Below, in pieces: positions 9,460-18,218 of a stretch of DNA of 40,212 nt. Both the position numbers and the translations under genes were made by a program. The notes under the pieces are model-generated. The model was not told the origin of the DNA and ran no database searches. It worked only from the letters and a program-made list of their open reading frames with translations. This DNA is from Candidatus Saganbacteria bacterium (lineage in GTDB: Bacteria; Margulisbacteria; WOR-1; O2-12-FULL-45-9). The first letter of the stretch is position 1. The number at the start of each line of letters is the position of its first letter. The stretch is taken from NCBI GenBank assembly GCA_013204645.1, contig JABMSE010000136.1, positions 1 through 40,212 of the forward strand, written 5' to 3'.

Positions 9460-10734
9460 TTAGCGCCACCCTTCCAGACATGATCGGCAGATAAATTCCT
9501 CCCTACCATCGTGGGTTATAACTTTTATTAAACCAGGGCCCTTTAAAGATTGGTCCTCTTTTAAGCTTTTTAAGCAAAGATAACATTTTGCTTGTTTTTT
9601 CTCCGATTTGATCTCGCTAAATTTATCATCAGCATCTTCTGGCAGATTTTTCAGGGTATAACTTTTAATGCGCTCTTTTAACTCACGGATAAAAGAACTG
9701 GCCTTTTTGCCTGCGGTTACCCGATGGTCAAACGCCAAAGTCAAAAGCACCCTTTGTAATCTGGGATCAACTGCTGCAACCCCCAAAATGGCCGATTGAT
9801 TTTGATTAATTAAAGGAACAAAAGAGGTAATGTCTTCAGCCGACAGATCAGTAATCGTAAAGGTAGAACCAGTTAGGTCATCTACACTGAGCTTTTTATC
9901 GATATATTTTTCGCCAGCTTCCAAGAGCTGCGCCTCAATCTCGCCAATACTTTTATCAGCCGTATCCTTTATTTTTACAACTTTCAAGCCATCCCCTAAA
10001 TCCAGAGCAATGCCAACATTGACTCTTTTATAGTAAGCAATTGCCTCCCCAGCAAAATATGCATTGAATTCGGGATATTTTAAAAGTAGCCGGGAAACCT
10101 CAAAAATAATTAACGGCAGAAGAGAGTTTTTAAGGGTGAGTGTTTGATTAATAGACTTAAACAGGTGTTCAACATCAAGATAGATGCTGACAGCACTATT
10201 CATGTTGGCCGACTGAACTTGGGAAAGATAATCAATTTCCAATTTTTTACTATGGCTGATTTTTTTTGTCTCAACCAAATTCGAATCGACCGAAGAAGAG
10301 TTCGCTTTTTTCTCCACCCCTTTTTCCCCACCGAGAATCCCTAATACATCATCTCGGCTAACAAAGCCCTTATTGGCAAAGCGCGCCTTATCAATTCCTT
10401 TTGCTTTAATTAATTCCAAAGCTGCCTTAGAAAAAATCGTTGCACCCACCTCTGTCTTTGGCAGAGATCCAGAAGAAACCTCAGGTTCGCAAACTTGGTC
10501 ATAAATTTTTAATAAAAGTCCATTAACGGCAACCTCGTCCTCAGGTCGGCAAAAGTATTTAATATAGCCATCGGTTTCGGCCTCAACAGAAAAAACAGTT
10601 TTAGAATATTCCAACGCTAAAAGAAGGTCGCCCTTTTTAACCTGATCTCCGCTAGCAAAATTCAAGCTAATGATTTGAGCCGACCGATCATTAGCGTTGA
10701 CTTGGGGAACATAAACTTCTTGCAAAAGCTTCAT
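9460..10734 (-). CDS. 2-oxoacid dehydrogenase E2 component-like dihydrolipoamide acyltransferase with lipoyl domain and C-terminal four-cysteine tail
   Basis: Lipoyl region ALEYSKTVFSVEAETDGYIKYF; E3-binding-like GATIFSKAALELIKAKGIDKARFANKGFVSRDDVLGIL; catalytic region LTLAFDHRVTAGKKASSFIRELKERI; tail CYLC...CRSC. Confidence 0.88.
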   Translation of the reverse strand: MKLLQEVYVPQVNANDRSAQIISLNFASGDQVKKGDLLLALEYSKTVFSVEAETDGYIKYFCRPEDEVAVNGLLLKIYDQVCEPEVSSGSLPKTEVGATIFSKAALELIKAKGIDKARFANKGFVSRDDVLGILGGEKGVEKKANSSSVDSNLVETKKISHSKKLEIDYLSQVQSANMNSAVSIYLDVEHLFKSINQTLTLKNSLLPLIIFEVSRLLLKYPEFNAYFAGEAIAYYKRVNVGIALDLGDGLKVVKIKDTADKSIGEIEAQLLEAGEKYIDKKLSVDDLTGSTFTITDLSAEDITSFVPLINQNQSAILGVAAVDPRLQRVLLTLAFDHRVTAGKKASSFIRELKERIKSYTLKNLPEDADDKFSEIKSEKKQAKCYLCLKSLKEDQSLKGPGLIKVITHDGREEFICRSCLEGWR

Positions 10735-12674
10735 GCTAGCCTCTCCTTTATAGTTTTAATAATAGTACCAACGTCTGGCAAAACACACTTCTCCAGGGAA
10801 GGAGATGACGGAATGGGTAGTGGTAACGAGGCAACCCTGCCCAGCTTAATTGCTTGGCTACTTTCTTCTACAACTGAAGTAATAATTTCACTCCCTACCC
10901 CAGCAAAGGCTGACCCCTCTTCTACTACGAATAGTTTTTTTGTTTTCTCTGCTGCTTGCCTAACAATATTTAATTCAAGTGGATTAAGTGGGGAAAGTTG
11001 AGTTAAAACATAAACTTCGGTTATCAACTCTAACTCCTCAAAAATGACTGGCAGAGAGCTTAAAACCAGATCAACCATCCCTCCATAAGTAACCAAAGTA
11101 ATAGTCGGCTTTGCAAACACTGGGGATATTTTTGCCAAGGGATAGCTGCCTTTGGTTCTCTCATATTTATAATGAGGCAGGCGTTTATCGGCGATTCTTT
11201 TGGCATAATCAGCCTTGTTTTCAATTACAATTACAGGATGTTCACTACTTTCTAAAATGTTTTCATAAATAACGCTGGGGTCTATTAAACTATTCAATGC
11301 TAGAGTAGTAATATTATCAATCCCGATCAAAAATTTATCTAAAGTTTGGGAATGAGTTGGCCCATATCCACGATACCCGCCCATGGGAGTTCTAATAACA
11401 ACTGGGCAGCTAACTTGAGCGTTATACATATGGTGGAATTTTGAGGCGTGGTTAATAATCTGATCCATACAAAGGGTAACAAAATCCCCGAACATAATTT
11501 CTAGAAAGGGCCTAAAACCCGCTAAGGCCAAACCATTAGCAATCCCAGTAATGGCTGGTTCGCTAATAGGAGTTGCAAAAACCCTTTCCGGATACTTTAC
11601 GGAAAGTCCCTTTGCTATTTTAAAAGCCCCACCATATGGCGAGAGCACATCTTCCCCCATAAAAATGACTTTGTCATCTGCGGCCATGGACTTCATAAAA
11701 AAATCATTGATCAATTCTCCCTGCCTCTTTTTAATGGATTCAATGGGAATCCATAAAATAGGTGCTTCTTCTTTTCTAGCCGGATAATAATCTTTTATTG
11801 ATATCTCGTCGGCGCTCAAATGCCGTTTTATGGCAACATCGATTGAGCTATCTACTTCGATGAGCAATTGCTCATAGGCTTCTTGATTCTCCCGGGCAAA
11901 ATTATATAAGGGATCCCGATTTCTGAACGTCTCAATTTCTGCTGGATCGCGGTGGTCATCTCCCTTTGAATGCGGATACAACCTGTACGTCTCAACTAGA
12001 TGAAAGACGGGTTTTTTCTCTTTTCGAACCATATCTATGGACTCTTTGGCCTTTTTTACAAGGTCCTGGGGAGAAAAAGTTTCGCTTCTTAGGGTTCTTA
12101 TTCCAAAAGCTTCTGCCCGTTTAATAATATCGCCGGCAAGATTGGTCTCGCTCTTGGTTGATTGGGCGTAATAATTGTTCTCGCAAATTATCAATAAGGG
12201 GATATCCCATTTGGAAATAATATTCATCGTCTCGTAGACTACTCCCTGCCCTAGAGTTCCATCCCCAATAAATACAACACCGATTGAGTTGCTATTACAT
12301 AATTTTTTGGCAAGAGCCATCCCCGCCGCCACCGGAACTATCCCTCCTTGTATGCCATTGGAATAAAAATTATTGCCACATAAATGCTGGGAACCACCAA
12401 TTCCTGAGCAGACACCGGTTTTTTTGCCCAGGATCTCAGCAATCAGCCCTTCATGGTCTTTTAAGAATGAAATGTAATGACCATGACACCTGTGATTGGA
12501 AAAGACAAAATCACCCTTTTGCAATTGACCAGCAAAAGCAATGGCAGAAAATTCCTGGCCAACACAGGAATGAATGGTCCCACTCAATCTGCCCTCTGAG
12601 AACAACTGCAAAAGCTTCTCCTCCACCCGGCGGATCAAAAGGGCTTCCCTAAATAATTCCAAAGCTTGTGTCAT
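10731..12674 (-). CDS. thiamine-diphosphate-dependent 2-oxoacid dehydrogenase E1, fused alpha-beta subunits
   Basis: Alpha: HSCVGQEFSAI, FIGDGTLGQGVVYETMNIISKWDIPLLIICENN (ThDP motif). Beta: MGEDVLSPYGGAFKIAKGLSVKYPERVFATPISEPAITGIANGLALAGFRPFLEIMFGDF, TPMGGYRGYGPTHSQTLDKFL. Confidence 0.93.
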   Translation of the reverse strand: MTQALELFREALLIRRVEEKLLQLFSEGRLSGTIHSCVGQEFSAIAFAGQLQKGDFVFSNHRCHGHYISFLKDHEGLIAEILGKKTGVCSGIGGSQHLCGNNFYSNGIQGGIVPVAAGMALAKKLCNSNSIGVVFIGDGTLGQGVVYETMNIISKWDIPLLIICENNYYAQSTKSETNLAGDIIKRAEAFGIRTLRSETFSPQDLVKKAKESIDMVRKEKKPVFHLVETYRLYPHSKGDDHRDPAEIETFRNRDPLYNFARENQEAYEQLLIEVDSSIDVAIKRHLSADEISIKDYYPARKEEAPILWIPIESIKKRQGELINDFFMKSMAADDKVIFMGEDVLSPYGGAFKIAKGLSVKYPERVFATPISEPAITGIANGLALAGFRPFLEIMFGDFVTLCMDQIINHASKFHHMYNAQVSCPVVIRTPMGGYRGYGPTHSQTLDKFLIGIDNITTLALNSLIDPSVIYENILESSEHPVIVIENKADYAKRIADKRLPHYKYERTKGSYPLAKISPVFAKPTITLVTYGGMVDLVLSSLPVIFEELELITEVYVLTQLSPLNPLELNIVRQAAEKTKKLFVVEEGSAFAGVGSEIITSVVEESSQAIKLGRVASLPLPIPSSPSLEKCVLPDVGTIIKTIKERLA

Positions 12675-13711
12675 TTGGCTCCTATCTCCTCAAATCTAAG
12701 TGTGGTCTTGTTTTCTTTTGAAAATAAATTCTCCAAGATAGTTTTGATCTCTTGTTTTGATAGCAAACGGGCACGGGAGGAATCATACTCTACCGGAGTT
12801 TTTCCCCCTTTATCCTTGTCTAACATTTGTGAGGAGACGACAAAAAGGCCATCCATCTCTTTTGCGTTTGACTCTTCCATGTGAGTCATTAATTCTTCAT
12901 GATATTTTTCGCCAGCTCGAACCCCCACATTCTCAATTTTAATGTCAGAAGCTTTATAACCCAGGGCAGGAGCAAACATTTCTACCATTGCTTCCGCTAA
13001 AAGACCTATTTTCACTGCCGGCATTTTTAAAATGAATATTTCGCCACCGTCAGCCAGAAAAGTGGCTTTTAAGATCAATCCCACCGCTTGAGGAATCGTC
13101 ATAACAAAACGGGTCATATCCGGATCGGTAACTGTTACCGGGCCACCATTCTTAATCTGCTTCAAAAATATGGGCACGACGGAACCGCGAGAAGCCAGAA
13201 CATTTCCAAATCGTACGCTCGACAAAATAGTTCTCTTTTTCCCGCGATAATTATTGGCAGAAATAGTAATACGCTCGGCCAGTAATTTAGTTGCTCCTAG
13301 CACATTGATTGGATTGGCCGCTTTATCAGTGCTGATATTTATAACCTTCTCTACATTTTCCTCAAGGGCAATTTTAATCACATTCTCGGTTCCCATCACA
13401 TTGGTTTTAACTGCTTCAAAAGGATCAAATTCACAGGCCGAAACATGCTTGAGTGCTGCAGCATGAAAGACAACATCAATGCCTTGCATTGCCCATTTTA
13501 GACGCTCTCGCTCCCTTATATCTCCAAACAAAAAACGAACTCGGCCCTTAGCCCCTACCTCCTGAGAAAGATTAAATTGGGCATCCTCGTCGTTGCTGTA
13601 AACTCGAATAGTTTCGGGATCATAACTTAATAGCTGCCTGACAATTTCACTGCCAATTGACCCCGTGCCCCCGGTAACCAGTATTTTTTTTCCTTTAAAA
13701 TGCTCCCTCAT
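12671..13711 (-). CDS. CapD/PseB/LegB-like nucleotide-sugar 4,6-dehydratase (polysaccharide biosynthesis SDR)
   Basis: ILVTGGTGSIGSEIVRQLL; FHAAALKHVSACEFDPFEAVKTNVMGTENVI; STDKAANPINVLGATKLLAE; SVRFGNVLASRGSVVPIF. Confidence 0.93.
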   Translation of the reverse strand: MREHFKGKKILVTGGTGSIGSEIVRQLLSYDPETIRVYSNDEDAQFNLSQEVGAKGRVRFLFGDIRERERLKWAMQGIDVVFHAAALKHVSACEFDPFEAVKTNVMGTENVIKIALEENVEKVINISTDKAANPINVLGATKLLAERITISANNYRGKKRTILSSVRFGNVLASRGSVVPIFLKQIKNGGPVTVTDPDMTRFVMTIPQAVGLILKATFLADGGEIFILKMPAVKIGLLAEAMVEMFAPALGYKASDIKIENVGVRAGEKYHEELMTHMEESNAKEMDGLFVVSSQMLDKDKGGKTPVEYDSSRARLLSKQEIKTILENLFSKENKTTLRFEEIGAK

Positions 13712-14874
13712 TTTTTTACCTCCCTAATAATACTTTTAAGCTCGTCAGCCACACAATCAATCTGCTTCTCGTTCAAATTATTATAAAACGGCAAGGCAAT
13801 TGTTCTCCCTGACACCTCCTCTGTCACCGGGAAACTACCTTTTTTATAGCCGAATTTTTCCACGTAAAAAGGCTGTAGATGGATGGGAGGAAAATACCTG
13901 TTACATCCAATTCCCTCTCTTCTCAGCCTTCTGATAATCTCATCCCGGTCTGTTTTTGAAAAATCATTATTTAAGCGCACTACATAAACAAACCAGCTTC
14001 TATTAATATTATTTGATCCCTGCGGCGGAAGAACAATGCCGTCTATTTCTGCTAATCTTAAAGCATAAGCTCTTGCAAAACTTTCTCTCTTTGCCAAAAA
14101 CTCGTCTATTCTGCCCAACTGAGCCATCCCCAGGGCACAGTTTATATCGCTTAGACGATAGTTATAGCCCAGGCGTGCATGCGCCAGCCATTCCATTCCG
14201 TCATCCCGGCCCTGGTTCCTTAAACTCGCTGCCAGGTTGGCTATTTCTTCATTATTTGTAACGATCATTCCGCCTTCCCCGGTTGTCATCTGCTTATTTG
14301 GATAAAAGGCAAATACAGAACAATCCCCAAAAGTACCAACTTTCATACCATCCACCTCTGCACCGATCGCTTCACAAGCATCTTCTATGACAAATAAATT
14401 ATGTTTATCGGCTATCTGCTTAATCTTCTCCATAGCACAAGGATAACCAAAAACATGCACCGGCAGTATGGCCTTTGTTTTTTCGGTGATTTTTTCTTCG
14501 ATCTTACTCTCATCAATATTGAACGTATCAGTCCGTATATCGACAAAAACCGGTTTGGCCCTTTCAAAAAGGATACAATTGGCCGACGAAATAAAACTAA
14601 AAGGGGAAGTTATAACCTCATCTCCCTCCTTTATGCCCAGGGCCTTAATACATAAATGCAATCCACTGGTCCCGCTGTTCACGGCTCTGGCATATTTGGT
14701 TCCAACATATCGCGCAAAAGCACTCTCAAATTCCACAAGCTTTGGGCCCAAGCTCAAGTGAGGCGTCTTTAACACATCCACAACAGCCTGGATCTCTGCT
14801 TGGCCTATATCTGGACTGGATAAAGGGATATTATCCTTATCGCCAACCCTAAATTTCTCAGAAGCACTTATCAC
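13708..14874 (-). CDS. DegT/DnrJ/EryC1/StrS family PLP aminotransferase (LegC/PseC-type role likely from context)
   Basis: AVNSGTSGLHLCIKALGIKEGDEVITSPFSFISSAN; VIEDACEAIGAEVDG; FYPNKQMTTGEGGMIVTNN with PLP lysine. Confidence 0.93.
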   Translation of the reverse strand: MISASEKFRVGDKDNIPLSSPDIGQAEIQAVVDVLKTPHLSLGPKLVEFESAFARYVGTKYARAVNSGTSGLHLCIKALGIKEGDEVITSPFSFISSANCILFERAKPVFVDIRTDTFNIDESKIEEKITEKTKAILPVHVFGYPCAMEKIKQIADKHNLFVIEDACEAIGAEVDGMKVGTFGDCSVFAFYPNKQMTTGEGGMIVTNNEEIANLAASLRNQGRDDGMEWLAHARLGYNYRLSDINCALGMAQLGRIDEFLAKRESFARAYALRLAEIDGIVLPPQGSNNINRSWFVYVVRLNNDFSKTDRDEIIRRLRREGIGCNRYFPPIHLQPFYVEKFGYKKGSFPVTEEVSGRTIALPFYNNLNEKQIDCVADELKSIIREVKK

Positions 14875-14887
14875 AGAGCAATTCTCC

Positions 14888-15901
14888 TTATAATTCTATT
14901 AATTCATCCGGCTCAAAATTACGCTTTGCTCGACTGCCAATTATGGCGTCCCATTTCATTGGGCTTATACCATTTCCCGGCCTTTTAACTGTTATGTTTT
15001 TGTCTGAAAAAGAATCGCCCTTAATGATCTTATCAAGCGCAACAATGCTTTTTCTGCCCGCAGCCAGATTCACAAGTTCAGAAGGGGATACTTTTTTCGC
15101 GCCATCTCCCAGAGCTTTTTCTATATTTCTGATGGCAGCCACCATGTTTTCGAGCTCTATTGGATCAAGAGAAGCCTGATGGTCAGGCCCACTCATATTC
15201 TTATCAAGTGTAAAATGCTTTTCTATAATGTCCGCACCCAAAGCGGCAGCAGCTATGGAAACTTCTATCCCAAGAGTGTGATCAGAATACCCCACCGCAA
15301 CCCCAAGTTCTTTTTGCATAGTAGACATGGCCAGCAAATTTACGTCTTTCATGGGAGTCGGATAGGCCACATTGCAATGTAGAACAACCATGTTTTCCTT
15401 TTCTGTTCCCGCCGCTACCAAAACATCGATTGCCTTTTGTATCTCATCCAGGCTTGCCATCCCGGTTGATAATATTATTTTCCTCTTTAAGCTTCCGATC
15501 TTTTTTAAATAAGGTAAATCTGTTATCTCCCCAGACGGTATTTTAAATATTTCAACTCCTAATCTATTTAAAAGCTCTATACTATCCAGGTCAAAGGGAG
15601 ATGACAAAAAGACTATTCCTCTCTTCTGGCAGTGATCCATAAGTTGGCAGTGCGCATTTTCATCCAGTTCCAACTTTTTTAGCATATCCAACTGAGATTC
15701 ATATTTATCGGTCGCTATTTTTTGGTAGGATGCTTTAGGCGCAAATCTGGAGGTTGCTTTCTCTGCCTTAAAAGTTTGAAACTTAATTGCATCCACACCA
15801 CAGCTGGCAGCTCTATCCACCATTTGCATAGCCAATTCAACGCTACCATTGTGGTTTACTCCAGCCTCAGCAATAATAAATATTTTTTCTGCAAAACTCA
15901 T
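14888..15901 (-). CDS. neuB: N-acetylneuraminate / legionaminate synthase family protein
   Basis: FIIAEAGVNHNGSVELAMQMVDRAASCGVDAIKFQTF; HCNVAYPTP; GYSDHTLGIEVSIAAAALGADIIEKHFTLDKNMSGPDH; C-terminal SAF-like RKSIVALDKIIKGDSFSDKNITVKRPGNGISP. Confidence 0.95.
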   Translation of the reverse strand: MSFAEKIFIIAEAGVNHNGSVELAMQMVDRAASCGVDAIKFQTFKAEKATSRFAPKASYQKIATDKYESQLDMLKKLELDENAHCQLMDHCQKRGIVFLSSPFDLDSIELLNRLGVEIFKIPSGEITDLPYLKKIGSLKRKIILSTGMASLDEIQKAIDVLVAAGTEKENMVVLHCNVAYPTPMKDVNLLAMSTMQKELGVAVGYSDHTLGIEVSIAAAALGADIIEKHFTLDKNMSGPDHQASLDPIELENMVAAIRNIEKALGDGAKKVSPSELVNLAAGRKSIVALDKIIKGDSFSDKNITVKRPGNGISPMKWDAIIGSRAKRNFEPDELIEL

Positions 15902-16296
15902 TTATTTTTTCTCATAATTTTTGCCGGGACGCCAAAAGCCACACAATCATCAGGAATATCAGTTTTAACCAAAGAACAAGCTCCAACCACAGCATTTTTG
16001 CCTATCGTAACCCCAGACATAACCACACAATGGCTTCCCAAACAACTGTTCTCCTTAAGGTGCACCTTCCCTTCACGCTTATCAATGGTGGAAACAGAAT
16101 AGATAGAACAATGCGAACCAATCTGAACATTATCCTCAAGGACCACCCCACACTTCGCATTTATATAGGTAAAAGCACCGATATCCGTATTTTTACCTAA
16201 TTTTAAATTGTCCTTATGTTGCACCACCCAGTTATATTTGGTCAGCTTACCTTCTTCGATATCCGGATATTCCCAATTTTTAAATCTTTCCGACAT
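15898..16296 (-). CDS. left-handed beta-helix (hexapeptide) acyltransferase
   Basis: Hexapeptide repeats VVLEDNVQIGSHCSIYSVS..., SCLGSHCVVMSGVTIGKNAVVGACSLVKTDIPDDCVAFGVPAKIMR. Confidence 0.9.
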   Translation of the reverse strand: MSERFKNWEYPDIEEGKLTKYNWVVQHKDNLKLGKNTDIGAFTYINAKCGVVLEDNVQIGSHCSIYSVSTIDKREGKVHLKENSCLGSHCVVMSGVTIGKNAVVGACSLVKTDIPDDCVAFGVPAKIMRKNK

Positions 16297-16309
16297 AATT
16301 TACCATCCC

Positions 16310-17485
16310 CTAATAAGTTATCTGTTTATGCAAAAGTTTCTTGCCCATCCCAATGCTGCTAAGCACTTTGATGATCTGCTGGCTGGCATTCCCTTTTCCG
16401 TATGGAGACTTGCACTTTTTAGCAGCTTCCTTAAATTTCTCATCATAAAGCGCCTTCATAACTGCTTTTTGAATCTTATCTTTCACCGAATCAATAAAGA
16501 TCACATTTTTGGCATGTTCTCTGCCAATATTCCTGGCGCCGATATTTATAGCGGGTAACCTAAGGGTCGTGCTTTCAAGAATGCCGCTACTGGAATTGCC
16601 CACTAAAACATCCGCATACCTGAGCAAGCTAATATATTCCAAATGTGATAAGTTTTTAAAAGGCTTGAGGAAATCTGATTTTTTATTGACCTCGATCTCC
16701 CTAATAATAGCTTCGCTCCCATTATCATTATTTGGATAAATCAATACTGTTTGTAGGTTTATTTCTGAAAGGGCCCGTAATATCACCCGCATATGTTTGC
16801 CAGCAAGATCGATTTCCATTTGATTGGAATGAAAAACACAAACAATTACCTTTTTCCCCGAACAAAGACCTAACTTTTTGAATAATTTCTTTTTATCTAG
16901 AAGCTTTTGCCCAACTATTGAATCCAACCCCAGACTGCCAACATTTAAGACCCGGAAAGGCTCCTCTCCCATTGCCAGCAAACGCGCAGCATGTTTTTTC
17001 GTCGCCGTAAAGTGGAGATGGGCAAATCTTGTTATAGCGTATCTTATGCTCTCATCAATATGGCCGCTGTCAGTCTTATCCCCTCCGGCGATATGAGCAA
17101 TCGGAATATTTAAAGTTGCCGCCGCCAACACCGCTGCCAGCGGCTCCAAGCGATCACCTAAAACAACCAACATATCCGGCTTAAGCTGTGATAAAACTTT
17201 TGCAAAGTTAGCAGTTGCTATGCCTAAAGCTTTGCCATGATAGGCGGCACCATTTGAACCTTTCCGCGGATACATATTGACCGTCCCGCTTAGCTTAAAA
17301 CCGTCCCGGGCTATTTCTTTGACCGTTAAACCGTATTCTCTTAATAAATGCATGCCCGTAACCATCAGGTTCAAATCTAAAGATGTTGACTGATCAATTT
17401 TCTCAATCAATGGCTTCAAAATACCATATTCAGCCCTGGTTCCAGTAACCACAGCAATTTTTCTTTTCATTTTTTCCTTACTCAC
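16310..17485 (-). CDS. neuC: UDP-N-acetylglucosamine 2-epimerase, hydrolysing (NeuC/LegG family)
   Basis: AVVTGTRAEYGILKPLIEKI; VVLGDRLEPLAAVLAAATLNIPIAHIAGGDKTDSGHIDESIRYAITRFAHLHF; GNSSSGILESTTLRLPAINIGARNIGRE. Confidence 0.94.
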   Translation of the reverse strand: MSKEKMKRKIAVVTGTRAEYGILKPLIEKIDQSTSLDLNLMVTGMHLLREYGLTVKEIARDGFKLSGTVNMYPRKGSNGAAYHGKALGIATANFAKVLSQLKPDMLVVLGDRLEPLAAVLAAATLNIPIAHIAGGDKTDSGHIDESIRYAITRFAHLHFTATKKHAARLLAMGEEPFRVLNVGSLGLDSIVGQKLLDKKKLFKKLGLCSGKKVIVCVFHSNQMEIDLAGKHMRVILRALSEINLQTVLIYPNNDNGSEAIIREIEVNKKSDFLKPFKNLSHLEYISLLRYADVLVGNSSSGILESTTLRLPAINIGARNIGREHAKNVIFIDSVKDKIQKAVMKALYDEKFKEAAKKCKSPYGKGNASQQIIKVLSSIGMGKKLLHKQITY

Positions 17486-18201
17486 ATTTTCTCTGCTACA
17501 ATATGATATCTTGAGTTTGAACCCTGCTCCTGAAGTTTTTCTCTTTTTATCAAAACTATATCTTTGATCGAGAAATTGGTGTCAGTAAAAAGGGTTAAAA
17601 TCCCATGAAAATTAAAATAAAGCTGTACTGTTCCCTTTTCATGCATAGAATTAACAATCTCTTCTCCCTGGAACTCCCGATAATGATTCGCATCATTTCC
17701 GGAAACCAGATCTAAATAAAACAAGCCTCCCTTTCTTAAAACTCTGCCAACCTCGATAATATTTCGTTTTGCCAGTTTAAATGTCATACTATCGAAAACC
17801 CCATGCGAAATTATGTGGTTAAAAAAACCGTCCTCAAAAGGTAGTGGCAAATCCTCTTCCATCAAAATAAATCTATCTGCCAAACAATCTTTTTTTAAAG
17901 CCTTGGACCATTCCCTCGCCTTATCTAAAGCTCTGCTTGAAATATCTACTCCATATGGATCCATTTGCATATCATCTAGAAAAAAAACATGTCTACCAAT
18001 GCCACAGCCAAAACACAAAATCTTTTTTCCTGGCGAAGTTGCAACTGACTCAAACTTACTAATATCAGTTCTCTTCACAACATATCTAGAAACAAATCTA
18101 ACAACTTCTTCGTGAGGATACCAAGCGAAATTATCCCCTCTTGCATAAGAATTGTCCCACTCCTTTATTTTACTCGCCTCTTTTAATTCATTAAACACCA
18201 T
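17482..18201 (-). CDS. class I SAM-dependent methyltransferase
   Basis: KILCFGCGIGRHVFFLDDMQMDPYGVDISSRALDKAREWS; EVGRVLRKGGLFYLDLVSG. Confidence 0.87.
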   Translation of the reverse strand: MVFNELKEASKIKEWDNSYARGDNFAWYPHEEVVRFVSRYVVKRTDISKFESVATSPGKKILCFGCGIGRHVFFLDDMQMDPYGVDISSRALDKAREWSKALKKDCLADRFILMEEDLPLPFEDGFFNHIISHGVFDSMTFKLAKRNIIEVGRVLRKGGLFYLDLVSGNDANHYREFQGEEIVNSMHEKGTVQLYFNFHGILTLFTDTNFSIKDIVLIKREKLQEQGSNSRYHIVAEKM

Positions 18202-18218
18202 TTTATCTCCCCCTCTTA

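Noticed and set aside
12284-12652. 122-aa plus-strand ORF
   Set aside because: Antisense to the E1 coding sequence; no support.
8728-12674. Interpretation as a complete pyruvate dehydrogenase complex operon
   Set aside because: No E3 dihydrolipoamide dehydrogenase or lipoylation gene in the window, an added ACP/PPTase protein, and embedding in sugar-nucleotide genes argue against a simple housekeeping PDH call, though it cannot be excluded without genome context.
15722-16102. 126-aa plus-strand ORF
   Set aside because: Antisense across NeuB and the hexapeptide acyltransferase.
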